Positions 46,931-56,304 of a DNA stretch of 64,000 nt are shown piece after piece. The position numbers were made by a program, and so were the translations under genes. Each line of letters begins with the position of its first letter. Within the stretch, counting starts at the first letter, position 1. The stretch is from CATQGW01 sp965262235 (GTDB lineage: Bacteria; Chloroflexota; Dehalococcoidia; Bin125). Below the pieces are notes generated by a model. The model did not search any database and was not told the origin of the DNA. It was given only the letters and a program-made list of their open reading frames with translations. The DNA lies in contig OZ253504.1 of assembly GCA_965262235.1 (NCBI GenBank), positions 2,480,001-2,544,000 on the forward strand. The letters run 5' to 3'.

Positions 46931-47480
46931 GTCAGGGCGAAGGCGAGCACACTCCGCCGTTTCGAGGAGATGGTCGGCGGCAAGATTCGCTGCAACGTCC
47001 TCACCGATGGCAACATCCGCGCTCTCGTGAAGGTCGTTGACGAGCAGATGAACGGCGCGGCCCGCGAGCAGCGCAAGCGGCTGGAGACCAGCGAGGATCA
47101 GCTTGAGGACGTGGGGCGGAAGCTGGGGCGCATCTGGCACGTCATAGAGACGACCGACATCGACATGTCCGACGCCTCAGACCGCATCGAGGAGCACCGG
47201 GAGCGCCCGGAGGACGCGGCGGCGGAAGCCAGGGACTTCCTCCCGTAGCGCAGGGCCGTCCTGGACGGCGTGGAGACCATCTCGGCCTACGTCCCCAAGG
47301 CATGAGCGGGTTCCTGAACCGGAGCAAGATGACCGATCGTGGGGCCTTCATCGAGAGAATGGTCAAGGCGATCGTCGTGATGCCCGGCGACGCCCTGCTG
47401 CGCGACACCATCCCCATTCCCGACGATCGCCCCTACCCGGCAGGAACGCTGAGGGTCTGGCGCTACACGGCTCGGTTCTG
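46931..47480 (+). pseudogene. Large serine recombinase, C-terminal remnant
   Basis: FEEMVGGKIRCNVLTDGNIR, VVDEQMNGAAREQRKRLE and IWHVIETTDIDMSDASDRI are characteristic of the coiled-coil C-terminal part of large serine integrases. After a stop at 47246-47248 and a shift, the second piece (from 47302) has ERMVKAIVVMPGDALLR and IPDDRP, the family's last segment. The catalytic and zinc parts are absent. The fragment points toward, and stops just short of, the 3' end of tRNA-Ala, the usual layout of an integrase at its attachment site. Confidence 0.75.
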
Positions 47481-47494
47481 TCTACCGTCCAGAT

Positions 47495-47570
47495 TGGTGG
47501 AGCTGGGGGGACTCGAACCCCCGGCCTTTTGACTGCCAGTCAAACGCTCTCCCAACTGAGCTACAGCCCC
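47495..47570 (-). tRNA. tRNA-Ala (GGC)
   Basis: Minus strand. Acceptor GGGGCTG pairs with CAGCTCC and contains the G3:U70 pair that specifies alanine; D-arm GCTCAGTTGGGAGAGC; anticodon stem TTTGA/TCAAA with loop CTGGCAG, anticodon GGC; T-arm with GGTTCGAACC; discriminator A and an encoded CCA. 76 nt. Confidence 0.97.
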
Positions 47571-47771
47571 ACGGTCTCCGGCTGCACGCCAGCGTACGTG
47601 GGCGCCGAGCGAGGCGCCAGCGCAGGCCGGTTTACCGACGCGTCACATTTTCCACAACCGGTTGACGCGCAGGGGTAATGTCGGAGAGAGGCCGATATCC
47701 TTGCCGCGCAGGCGTGGCATTGGAGGGGCCGTGGATCTCATCATGGAGCGCAGCACGGAACTCAACCGTCC

Positions 47772-48752
47772 ATGAAGGCACTGCAGGACCTCTGGCACAG
47801 CAATCCCTACGCGGTCGCTGCGGCGGTCATCGCCCCGCTCGTGTTCGGCATCACCTTTGCCCTGATCTGGCTGCTCTCCAGCGGGGGCGGCGGCGACCCG
47901 CAGACCACCGCTGACCGACCGTCCACACCCGCCACCCAGGCGACTCCCGCGGTCGTTGAAGTGCAGAGCGAGTCCGACGCCGACGTACAAGAGCAGCAGA
48001 GCGCGACCCCGCGTTCGAGCGAACGCGCGCCCGCAACCGCACAGCAGCGACCGCAGGTCGCGCAGGCCTCTGACGACGCCGCGGAAACGGATGAGCCGGG
48101 CACTGAGACCGATGCCCCCGAGGTGGATGAGCCAGCCGAGGAAGAGGCGCTGCCGTCTCTCGATGACGTGTTGGACGAGGAGATTGACGAATCGACGTTC
48201 CAATACGGCGTCGAGAAGGAACGCGGCGCAATTCTGCCGATCGACAACGGCATTGTCCCGTCCAGCGGCCCCGACTACTTGACCTCCTGGGAGCTGCTCC
48301 TGCCGACCGCACGGATCCGCGCCGATATCGTCCAGGTCGGCCGCACCCCGAGCGGCGCCATCGGCGCGCCCGACAACCCGTTCGTGATCGGCTGGTACAA
48401 CGTCGGCGCCGAGCCAGGCAAGCCTGGCAATGCGATCCTCGCCGGCCACCGCGACTACGAAGACATCGATGGCAATGTTGGCACCGGCGTCTGCTGGGAG
48501 CTGAACCGCGTCAAGGTCGGTGACCAGATGGTGATCCGCGATGCCGAGCAGAATATCGCCTGGGTCTACGAAGTCACTGAGGCTGCGACGGTCGACCCGA
48601 CCGATCCCGGCGCCTCGGCCTACCTCGCCTCAACCGATGAGTCCGTGGTCACACTGATCACCTGCACCGGCGCGTTCAACCCCCAGACCCACACCTACTC
48701 GCACCGCCTGGTGATCGTCGGCGTCCTCCAGGCCACCGCCTCCACCACCTAA
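47772..48752 (+). CDS. Sortase-family transpeptidase
   Basis: 326 residues. An N-terminal transmembrane segment (VAAAVIAPLVFGITFALIWL, residues 14-33) anchors it, followed by a 110-residue Pro/Glu/Ala-rich spacer and then the sortase beta-barrel. Catalytic residues are visible: His in ILAGHRDYED, Cys in VTLITCTGAF and Arg in YSHRLVIVG. Sortases attach proteins with an LPxTG-like signal to the cell surface; in Chloroflexota, class D/E-like enzymes with long spacers are common. No substrate gene is adjacent, though surface proteins are abundant in the window. First gene after tRNA-Ala and apparently core. Confidence 0.88.
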   Translation: MKALQDLWHSNPYAVAAAVIAPLVFGITFALIWLLSSGGGGDPQTTADRPSTPATQATPAVVEVQSESDADVQEQQSATPRSSERAPATAQQRPQVAQASDDAAETDEPGTETDAPEVDEPAEEEALPSLDDVLDEEIDESTFQYGVEKERGAILPIDNGIVPSSGPDYLTSWELLLPTARIRADIVQVGRTPSGAIGAPDNPFVIGWYNVGAEPGKPGNAILAGHRDYEDIDGNVGTGVCWELNRVKVGDQMVIRDAEQNIAWVYEVTEAATVDPTDPGASAYLASTDESVVTLITCTGAFNPQTHTYSHRLVIVGVLQATASTT

Positions 48753-48814
48753 CGGTCTGGTTGCCCCTGCGCCGCGGGGGAGCTATCGCGACGCGAAGCG
48801 GCTGAGCCCCCGAC

Positions 48815-49756
48815 CTAACCCGCAGCCAGCCGTTCCGCCAGTTCCAGAGCATCGACCGGCCAGAACTGCTGCGGCCGCGGGTTCCCGACCCCCGGCCGCT
48901 CGCTGTCCGCCCGACAGTTCAGCACCGCGTTCGTCCACTGCTCGGGAATCGCATCGATGCCCCACACCGCGCCGAGCAGCGCCCCGCAGATCGCCGCGTT
49001 GGTATCTGTGTCGCCGCCACGCATCACCGTGTCCACCACACCCTCCTCCAGGTTGACGGCATGGAGCAGCTGCCACAGCGCGTTGCGAAACGCGATCAGC
49101 ACCCAGCCGGCCTGACTGAGGAAATCGTCCGGCGGCGCAACCGCTGCGCCGCGCACAGCTTCGAGCAGGCTGCTGTCGATGTCCGCCTCCTCCGCCCAAG
49201 CCACGATTCGCCGATAGAGCTCGTGCCGATCGCAGCCTGTGCGAATCCCGTGCGCAATCGCCGTCGCGAACAACTCGTTGGCCTCAAGGCAGACCCGGTT
49301 GGGATGCGTGATCGCCGCATCGGCGCGCGCCCAGGTCGCCACGTCGGACAGCTCGTGCGTCGCACCGAAGATCGCCAGGGGCGAAATCCGCATCAGCGCG
49401 CCATTCGCCTGACTGTGCGGATTCATCCGTCCGCGCAGCGCTCCGGAGACCGTGATCCCGGCGTCGAACGGTCCTGTATCCAGCCACGCGACATAAGCCT
49501 CGCGCACGGCGGCGACATCGAATTCGCCGCGTTCCGCGAGCACCCGAGCCAGCGCCAGCGCCATCTCTGAGTCGTCGGTCGGCTGGCCCGCCAGCGTGTT
49601 CCAGATGCCGCCATCGGCCAACTCCCGCACGCCGTCCGGATACGCCGCGCGAATTTGGCGCGCCGACTGAAACTCGACCAGACTGCCGAGCGAGTCACCG
49701 GCCAGCTGCCCCAACAAGCAGCCCTGCGCGCGTGAGAGGACGTCGGCGCTCACCAT
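48815..49756 (-). CDS. ADP-ribosylglycohydrolase family protein
   Basis: 313 residues. Metal-binding motifs of the family are present: GQLAGDSLGSLVE near the N-terminus, QPTDDSEMALALA (Thr-Asp-Asp for Mg) and the C-terminal GGDTDTNAAICGALLGA. These enzymes remove ADP-ribose from proteins or related substrates; DraG-type members reverse ADP-ribosylation of target proteins. No partner transferase is seen. It ends head-on with the sortase and starts 46 bp after the formate dehydrogenase alpha gene on the same strand, so it may be the last gene of that operon. Confidence 0.92.
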   Translation of the reverse strand: MVSADVLSRAQGCLLGQLAGDSLGSLVEFQSARQIRAAYPDGVRELADGGIWNTLAGQPTDDSEMALALARVLAERGEFDVAAVREAYVAWLDTGPFDAGITVSGALRGRMNPHSQANGALMRISPLAIFGATHELSDVATWARADAAITHPNRVCLEANELFATAIAHGIRTGCDRHELYRRIVAWAEEADIDSSLLEAVRGAAVAPPDDFLSQAGWVLIAFRNALWQLLHAVNLEEGVVDTVMRGGDTDTNAAICGALLGAVWGIDAIPEQWTNAVLNCRADSERPGVGNPRPQQFWPVDALELAERLAAG

Positions 49757-49801
49757 CGACCTACCAAATCCTGACCGTCGCTGACCGATCCCTACCAGCG
49801 C

Positions 49802-52561
49802 CTACCAGTATTGGCGCCGCTTGCCGCGCTTTCGGTCGCGACGCCATTCCTTCGCATCGGCGACCCGCTCCACGGCCACAGCGCAGACCTTGTATTCGGG
49901 AATCCGCGCCTGTTCGTCGAAGACGTTGTTGGTCAGCCAGTTGGCGGCGCTCTCCTGTAGACGTACGAACGGGACGAAGATCGAGCCGGGCGCCACATCG
50001 TCCGTGACGAATGCGACGCCCTCCAGCCGTCCGCGCCGCGAGGCCACCTGCACCGCCTCGCCCGACTCGATCTCGATTCGCGCCGCGTCCTGCGGGTGAA
50101 TCGCGACCCGCAGCTCCGGCCAGGAGTCCACCAGCCCTTCGACCCGCCGCGTCATCGTGCCGCCGTGCCAGTGGTAGAGCACCCGTCCGGTGTTGAGCAC
50201 GAATGGATAGCGCTCGTCGGGCGCCTCCTCGCTTGGCGCCGTCTGCCGCACGGGGATGAACTTGCCCTTGCCGCGCGGGAAATCCTCGCCGTAGAGGCGC
50301 GGCGTGCCCGGATGCTTGGCGTCCGGGCAGGGCCACTGAATCCCGCCCTCGGCGTCCAGCCGCGCGTGTGACAGCCCGCCCAGCATCGGCGTCAGCGCGG
50401 CCATTTCGTCGAATACCGACGACGCCGTCGGATGATCAAACCCAGCGACCGACAGCCCCAGCCGCGAGGCCACGCGGAGCGCCAGGTCCTGCACGATCTC
50501 CCAGTCCGGCCGCGCCTGCCCGACCGGCTCGATCACCTGTCGCACCCGCTGCACGCGCCGCTCGGAGTTGGTGAACGTGCCTTCCTTCTCCGCGAACGAC
50601 GCGGCCGGCAGCACCACATCCGCCAGCTCCGCCGTCTCGTGCATGAAGATGTCCTGCACCACGAGAAAGTCGAGCCGCTCGAAGGCCTCGCGCGCGTGGG
50701 CCAGGTTCGGCTCGGTCAGCAGCGGGTTCTCGCCGACGATGTACATGCAGCGAACCCGTTCGTCGGGGGCGCCGCTCAGGATCGACTCGACCATGTCGGT
50801 CGCGCGCATGCCCTCCTCGGACGGCAGCGACGCGCCCCAGACCGACTCGAAGCGATCGAGCACCTCAGGCACGTAGCGCTGATAGCCGGGTAGCGCGTCG
50901 GGCACGCAGCCCGCGTCGCCCGCGCCCTGCACGTTGTTCTGCCCGCGCAGGGGTGACACCCCGTTGCCCACCCGACCGACCTGCCCGGTCAGCAGCGCCA
51001 GATTGAGCAACGCGGTCGCGTTGGCCGTCCCGTTGGTGTGCTGGGTGACGCCCATCCCCCAGATCAGGCAGGAGCCGCCGCCCGCGTCGCCCCGCGGCCG
51101 CGCGTACAGCCGCGCCGCCCGCCGCAGCAGCTCGGCCGGCACGCCGGAGAGCTCCTCGACCCGCTCGGGTGTGTACTCGTCAAGCGCGGTCAGCCACTCC
51201 GTGTAGCCCTCGGTGCGCGCCTCGATGAACTGTTCGTCGGCCAGACCTTCGTCCAGAATCACCCGCGCCATCCCGTTCAGCACCGCGACATCAGTGCCCG
51301 GGTACTCGCGCAGCCAGACGTCGGTGTGGTCGCAGAGCTCGATCCGCTTCGGGTTGAGCACGATCAGCGCCGCGCCGCGCTGGTCGATCGCGCGGCGCAT
51401 CCGGGTCGCCGCCACCGGATGGTTCGACGACGGGTCGGCGCCGACCACGAACAGGCAGTCGGTCGCCTCATAGTCGCTGTAGGAGTTCGAGGTTGCGCCG
51501 CTGCCCAGCTGCGCCAGCATCGCCTCAACGGACGGCGAGTGACAGAGCCGCGTGCAGTGGTCGACGTTGTTGGTCGACATCACCGCGCGCACCAGCTTCT
51601 GCAGGAGGTAGTTGTCCTCGTTCGTCGCCTTGGCGCTGGAGAATGCCCCGAACGCCCCGCGATGCTCGGCAAACTTGTCGGCCACGAGCTCGAGCGCCTC
51701 ATCCCAGGTGGCCGGCTCCAGCCCGCCGGCGCGCCGAATCAGCGGCTGCGTCAGGCGATCGGGATGATTCACGAACGATGTCCCAAACCGACCCTTCACG
51801 CAGAGCAGTCCCAGCGACGACCGATTCTCCGGGTCGTCGTCGACGTGGATCAGCTGGCCCGCTTCAGCCGTCACGCGAATCCCGCAGCCCACTCCGCAGT
51901 AGGGGCAGACCGTCGAAACCGTCTTCGGCCCCGCCGCGCCGCGCTTGCCGACCAGCGCCTCGGTCGGGCAGGCCGCCACGCATGAGCCGCACGAAGTGCA
52001 GGTCGACTCGCCCAGCGGATCCTCGTCGAACGCCGCGATCCGCGCCGCCTTGCCCAGCCCCGCGATCCCAATCGCGCCGATGTGCTGGCGGTCGGTGCAG
52101 GCCGACACGCAGCGTCCGCAGAGGATGCACTGCGAGGCGTCGAACTTGTAGAAGTGGTTGCTCTCGTCGAGCGTCGGGTTGGCCTTGGTCGTCCAGCGCT
52201 CGGCGTCGGCCGCGTGCGTGGAGGCATGATGGCTGAGCTCGTTGACGCCAATCGGCTGCGCGTCGTCGCGCATCGCCAGGGTCAGCTCGAGCACGCCGCG
52301 GCGCGCCGCGACGGCGGCCTCGCCGTCGGTGCGAATCGCCAAGCCCTCGCGAACGGGCGTCGAACATGCCGCCGGCAGTCCGCGCACGCCATCGACCTCC
52401 ACCAGGCACGTCCGGCAAGCCCCCAGCGCCGGCCCGTCGAGGTCCTTGCACAGGTGCGGCAGGTCGATTCCAGCCTCCAACACCGCATCGAGCACCGAGC
52501 CGCCGGTCGGCGTCTCGAATGACGCACCGTCAATCATGATCGCGACAGTCTCAGCAGCCAT
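49802..52561 (-). CDS. fdhA: NAD-dependent formate dehydrogenase, alpha subunit
   Basis: 919 residues from the ATG at 52561 (GGAG 5 bases before). In order: a 2Fe-2S ferredoxin domain (CKDLDGPALGACRTC), a His/Cys cluster, two 4Fe-4S clusters (CILCGRCVSAC, CTSCGSCVAACP), the oxidoreductase 4Fe-4S site CPYCGVGC, and the molybdopterin catalytic domain. The Mo/W ligand is a cysteine (DHCTRLCHSPS) rather than selenocysteine. No Tat signal, so it is cytoplasmic. It oxidises formate to CO2 and passes electrons through its clusters to the NAD-reducing subunit encoded at 53463. The amidase pair upstream could supply formate, but the link is only a guess. Confidence 0.93.
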   Translation of the reverse strand: MAAETVAIMIDGASFETPTGGSVLDAVLEAGIDLPHLCKDLDGPALGACRTCLVEVDGVRGLPAACSTPVREGLAIRTDGEAAVAARRGVLELTLAMRDDAQPIGVNELSHHASTHAADAERWTTKANPTLDESNHFYKFDASQCILCGRCVSACTDRQHIGAIGIAGLGKAARIAAFDEDPLGESTCTSCGSCVAACPTEALVGKRGAAGPKTVSTVCPYCGVGCGIRVTAEAGQLIHVDDDPENRSSLGLLCVKGRFGTSFVNHPDRLTQPLIRRAGGLEPATWDEALELVADKFAEHRGAFGAFSSAKATNEDNYLLQKLVRAVMSTNNVDHCTRLCHSPSVEAMLAQLGSGATSNSYSDYEATDCLFVVGADPSSNHPVAATRMRRAIDQRGAALIVLNPKRIELCDHTDVWLREYPGTDVAVLNGMARVILDEGLADEQFIEARTEGYTEWLTALDEYTPERVEELSGVPAELLRRAARLYARPRGDAGGGSCLIWGMGVTQHTNGTANATALLNLALLTGQVGRVGNGVSPLRGQNNVQGAGDAGCVPDALPGYQRYVPEVLDRFESVWGASLPSEEGMRATDMVESILSGAPDERVRCMYIVGENPLLTEPNLAHAREAFERLDFLVVQDIFMHETAELADVVLPAASFAEKEGTFTNSERRVQRVRQVIEPVGQARPDWEIVQDLALRVASRLGLSVAGFDHPTASSVFDEMAALTPMLGGLSHARLDAEGGIQWPCPDAKHPGTPRLYGEDFPRGKGKFIPVRQTAPSEEAPDERYPFVLNTGRVLYHWHGGTMTRRVEGLVDSWPELRVAIHPQDAARIEIESGEAVQVASRRGRLEGVAFVTDDVAPGSIFVPFVRLQESAANWLTNNVFDEQARIPEYKVCAVAVERVADAKEWRRDRKRGKRRQYW

Positions 52562-52692
52562 CACCACTCCTGTCCGCCGATGCTACCGGAGCGAAGTCCG
52601 TTGCTGATCCGCTCGCGGCTTGATATCTTGACCACGGACTGGGGCAGATCCCCGATCGGCTGAAGGCTTCGGCGTTTGTCGGAGCCTTTGGT

Positions 52693-53463
52693 TTATTCAG
52701 CCCCGAGTACAATCAGGGAAAACCGCGAGGCGTCCGTTGGGTGGCGGAGGAACTTCGGCTCGAGAAGTCGGAACGGGATCAGGGGGTGCTCTTCGTTGAG
52801 CACCCGCCTTGCAATTGGGTTCGCGATCAGGTCTGCCACTTCCACACCGACTTCAGCATCCGCCTTTTTCGTGAAGCGGATCTGGAACCGGAATGAGGCT
52901 GTCTCGGGGTCGCCATCCTTGGTCAACGCGTTGACCAAGTCTAGCAGCTGCGCATCCTCCCTCTTGCCCCGGGAATCGACCACAATCTCTGTCGGGAGTG
53001 ATCGGGTGTCGGCCTCCGGCATCGTGAGCAGATAGGCGACGAGCGCCTCAACGAACCGCCGTTCGTACGGTGAGCCCGGACGATCAGGGCCTGCGATGAA
53101 GCGATCTTTGCGAATGCCGACCGCCACGATGGCGAACGGCAACCGCTCCAGGATGTGGCGCAGCTGCTCCTCGGCTTCGGCGCGCCGGTGGGCGCCGCGC
53201 AAGCGACGAAAGGCTCCCTCCCCGCGATGAATGTCACGCTCGTGCAGTGGCGCTGATTCGTCGCCGAAGAAGCGCCGCTTGTACTCCGTGAACGTGGGTA
53301 TTGCGACTCGCTCGTACTCCTCCCGCCTAAAGATCGCGAACGCGATCACGAAGGCTCGACTGTGCGAACGGAGGTTGGTGAGCCCGTGGTCGCCGCTTTC
53401 GTCGGCGAAGATCACATAGCTGCTCTGACGTTCGGCGTCTGCGAGGTCATCATCGGCCGCCAC
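52693..53463 (-). CDS. DUF3800 family protein
   Basis: 256 residues from the GTG at 53463, whose first base is the last base of the fdhB stop codon (TAGTG), so it is coupled to that gene. The family signature SYVIFADESGDHGLTN is at the N-terminus and IVVDSRGK and VEVADLIANPIARR are further conserved acidic motifs; together they suggest an RNase H-like nuclease fold. DUF3800 proteins are widespread and often near defence or mobile genes, and biochemical roles are not established. Its place between two formate dehydrogenase subunits is unexpected. Confidence 0.85.
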   Translation of the reverse strand: MAADDDLADAERQSSYVIFADESGDHGLTNLRSHSRAFVIAFAIFRREEYERVAIPTFTEYKRRFFGDESAPLHERDIHRGEGAFRRLRGAHRRAEAEEQLRHILERLPFAIVAVGIRKDRFIAGPDRPGSPYERRFVEALVAYLLTMPEADTRSLPTEIVVDSRGKREDAQLLDLVNALTKDGDPETASFRFQIRFTKKADAEVGVEVADLIANPIARRVLNEEHPLIPFRLLEPKFLRHPTDASRFSLIVLGAE

Positions 53464-55076
53464 TATGCCACTGACGCGCCGAACTGACGGCGGGCGCTGG
53501 TCACGGGGTTTGGCGCCATCTGGCCGTGGCCGCACAACGACGCCGTGGCGAGCAACGGCAAGAGCGTCTCGATGTCGCGGCCAGCGGAGGCGTCGCCGCC
53601 GTTCAGACGCTCCAACGCCTCTACGAGCCGACCCGTGCCCTCGCGGCAGGGCGTGCACTTCCCGCACGACTCAGCCGCGTTGTACTGCGCCTGCACTGCC
53701 AGGGCGGCCTCGATCCCGAACTCCCGTGGGATGCCGATGATCCCGCCGGCTCCCAGCACCGCCCCGGCGCCATCGAGCGAGCCGGGAGTGATCGGTGTGT
53801 TGAACGCCTCCGGCGCGAGAAATCCGCCCGAGGGTCCGCCGATCGCGATGCCAGCCAGCTCCTCGCTCGTCCCCGCCAGGTCGACGATCTCCGCCACCGG
53901 CGTCCCCAGCGGCAGCTCCAGCAGCCCCAGCCGCTCGAACGCGCCCGAGATCGACAGCACCTTCGTCCCCGGCGCGTCCTCCATGCCCGTCTCGCGGAAC
54001 CAGTCGGCGCCGCGTTCGAGGATGTCCGGCAGATTCGCCAGCGTCTCGACGTTGTTGATCACCGTTGGGCGGCCCCACAGGCCGTGCTCGGTCGGCAGCG
54101 GCGGCTTCAGCCGCGGCACGGCACGACGACCCTCGATCGACTCCATGATCACCGACTCTTCCCCGCACACGTAGCCGCCCGCCCCGCGCCGGATCTCAAT
54201 CTCCAGCCCTGGATCGTCTGCGCCGTTCGATGTCAGCCGTCCCGACGCTCGCGCCGCTGCAATCGCGTCCTCCACCGCCGCCGCCGAGCGGTCCGCCATC
54301 CCGTTGATGTAGCAATACGCCTTGCGCGCGCCGATCGCGTAGCAGGCGATTCGCACTCCCTCGATCAACCGCCCCGCGTCGCGCTCCATGATCGCGCGGT
54401 CCTTGAAGATGCCCGGCTCGCCCTCCTCGGCGTTCACGAGCAGCAGCGGTTCGCCGCTCAGCGCGGCGTTCTCAACCGCCCCGCGCCACTTGATGTGCAC
54501 CGGAAAATATGCCCCGCCACGACCACGCAACCCTGACGCGGCGACTGCCTCGATCACCTCCCTCGGCGGCATCGCCGCCGCCGCCGTCCAGCCGCGCCAG
54601 GTCTCGTCGCGTTGCGCCATCACCCGCGTGAGTCCGCCCGGCACGGTCCTGCGGGCGGCCGCGAACAGCTCGTTGCCGACCGATGTCTCGATCGAGGCCG
54701 AGCCGGCGGCCGTCAGCGGCGCCGCCGCGCAGAGGAACATGCACTCGTGCGCCTCGACCTCCCGACCCTCCGCGCGCAGCTCCTCCGCCACGCGCTCGCT
54801 GCCCGCGATTCGACATGTCAGGCCGCCGCAGACGCGCACGGCCGCGTCGTTGGGCGGAGCGAAGCGGAATTCGGAGTACGACGTGGCCACCGCGTACAGC
54901 TCCGACTTCGGTGCGTGCACCCAGGCGGCCACCCGCTCCATGCCCGTGGCCGACAGATATCCCTCGATGTGGTGCAACAGGTGCAGCGCGGGAAGCGTCT
55001 GCGTGCGTTCGCGCGGCAGCGCCGCCAGCGCCTGATCCAGCTCCGTCGAGCCGCCGTTTGTGACCATGCCCGCCAC
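53463..55076 (-). CDS. fdhB: NAD-dependent formate dehydrogenase, fused gamma-beta subunit (NuoE/NuoF-like)
   Basis: 537 residues. The first 140 residues are a NuoE-like thioredoxin-fold domain with 2Fe-2S ligands VCGGLTC and ECMFLC. Then the NuoF-like part: SGLRGRGGAYFPVHIKW and VNAEEGEPGIFKDRAIME for FMN and NADH binding, AGGYVCGEESVIMESIEG, and the 4Fe-4S site ESCGKCTPCREG. It takes electrons from the alpha subunit and reduces NAD. The start could be the GTG at 55076 or the ATG at 55067. It is divergent from the agmatinase-like gene with 80 bp between them. Confidence 0.92.
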   Translation of the reverse strand: MAGMVTNGGSTELDQALAALPRERTQTLPALHLLHHIEGYLSATGMERVAAWVHAPKSELYAVATSYSEFRFAPPNDAAVRVCGGLTCRIAGSERVAEELRAEGREVEAHECMFLCAAAPLTAAGSASIETSVGNELFAAARRTVPGGLTRVMAQRDETWRGWTAAAAMPPREVIEAVAASGLRGRGGAYFPVHIKWRGAVENAALSGEPLLLVNAEEGEPGIFKDRAIMERDAGRLIEGVRIACYAIGARKAYCYINGMADRSAAAVEDAIAAARASGRLTSNGADDPGLEIEIRRGAGGYVCGEESVIMESIEGRRAVPRLKPPLPTEHGLWGRPTVINNVETLANLPDILERGADWFRETGMEDAPGTKVLSISGAFERLGLLELPLGTPVAEIVDLAGTSEELAGIAIGGPSGGFLAPEAFNTPITPGSLDGAGAVLGAGGIIGIPREFGIEAALAVQAQYNAAESCGKCTPCREGTGRLVEALERLNGGDASAGRDIETLLPLLATASLCGHGQMAPNPVTSARRQFGASVA

Positions 55077-55156
55077 TCGCCTTCCCGCTCATGCGCCGCG
55101 TCAGTCTACGCGCGGCCCCCAGCCGTACCATTCGAGGCATTGAGCGGAGCGCACCC

Positions 55157-56188
55157 ATGCCAGACGACCGCCCGGAACGTCCCAACTCCTACGCGGAGGC
55201 TCACCGCGTGGCCAAGCCGCTCGCCCAATACGGTCCCTCGCACACCTTCCTCGGCGTCCCCCGTGCCGAACTTCGGGAGTCCGAGAGCTGGGCCGACGCG
55301 CAGGCCGTGATCATCGGCGCCCCGTTCGACGCGGGCACGACCTGGCGGCCCGGGGCGCGCTTCGGTCCCCGCGCGATCCGCGGCACCGACAATCTGCCGC
55401 ACACCGGCTACCGGCCGCACCTCGCGCTCGGCATCGATCCGCTGCACGAGCTCGGCGTCGTCGATGTCGGCGATGTCTACATGCCGCAGCTCGACAGCGA
55501 GGCGGGGCTGCAGCGACTGATGGACGCCTGCGAGCGCGTCGCGGCCGCCGGCGCGGTGCCGGTCGTGCTCGGCGGCGACCACACGATCACCTACGCCACC
55601 GCCTCCGGCGTCGCCAAACATCACGGCTTCGGCCGCGTCTCGATGATCCACTTCGACGCCCACGCCGACACCGGCGATTCGGACGGCGGCCTCTGGGGCC
55701 ACGGCACGCCGATGCGGCGACTGATCATGTCGGGCGCCGTCCGCGGCGACCGCTTCCTCCAAATCGGCCTGCGCGGCTACTGGCCGGACCCGCCGATTCT
55801 CGAATGGATGGCCGAACAGCGCATGCGCTGGTACGAGATGACGGAGGTCGTCGAGCGTGGACTCGATGAGTGCCTGTCGGAGGCCATCGGACGCGCGGCA
55901 GACGATTGCGACGGTGTGTTCCTCTCGGTGGATGTCGATGTCGTCGATCCGGGCATGGCTCCCGGCACCGGGACGCCCGAGTCAGGTGGGCTGACCTCGC
56001 GACAGCTGCTCGACGCGGTGCGTCGGATCGCCCTCGAAGCCCCGCTGCTCGGCGTCGATGTGGTCGAGGTCGCCCCCGCCTACGACCACGCCGAGATCAC
56101 CGCCCTGCTCGGCAACAGGATCACACTCGAAGCGCTCAGCGGGATCGCCGCCCGCCGCCGGGCCGCGGCTGGTGGTCAAGTAGGCTGA
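55157..56188 (+). CDS. Agmatinase/arginase-family ureohydrolase
   Basis: 343 residues from the ATG at 55157. Mn-binding motifs are complete: VVLGGDHTITY, MIHFDAHADTGDS and LSVDVDVVDPGMAPG; TTWRPGARFGPRAIR is typical of agmatinases and guanidinobutyrases. The reaction is hydrolysis of a guanidino compound to urea and an amine. Substrate specificity cannot be read from the motifs. It is transcribed away from the formate dehydrogenase operon. Confidence 0.9.
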   Translation: MPDDRPERPNSYAEAHRVAKPLAQYGPSHTFLGVPRAELRESESWADAQAVIIGAPFDAGTTWRPGARFGPRAIRGTDNLPHTGYRPHLALGIDPLHELGVVDVGDVYMPQLDSEAGLQRLMDACERVAAAGAVPVVLGGDHTITYATASGVAKHHGFGRVSMIHFDAHADTGDSDGGLWGHGTPMRRLIMSGAVRGDRFLQIGLRGYWPDPPILEWMAEQRMRWYEMTEVVERGLDECLSEAIGRAADDCDGVFLSVDVDVVDPGMAPGTGTPESGGLTSRQLLDAVRRIALEAPLLGVDVVEVAPAYDHAEITALLGNRITLEALSGIAARRRAAAGGQVG

Positions 56189-56304
56189 CGCGACCCCGTT
56201 CCGCCATACACGTCGCGCGCCTCCACAGTCGCCGCGCGCCCCGAATGCCGCCCGACGCCGTGGCTCCATATGATGGGTGAAGCGCACCAACCCCGGAGCC
56301 CGTC

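Noticed and set aside
51038..51985. 315-codon plus-strand frame opposite formate dehydrogenase
   Set aside because: Antisense shadow of fdhA; no ribosome binding site or domain.
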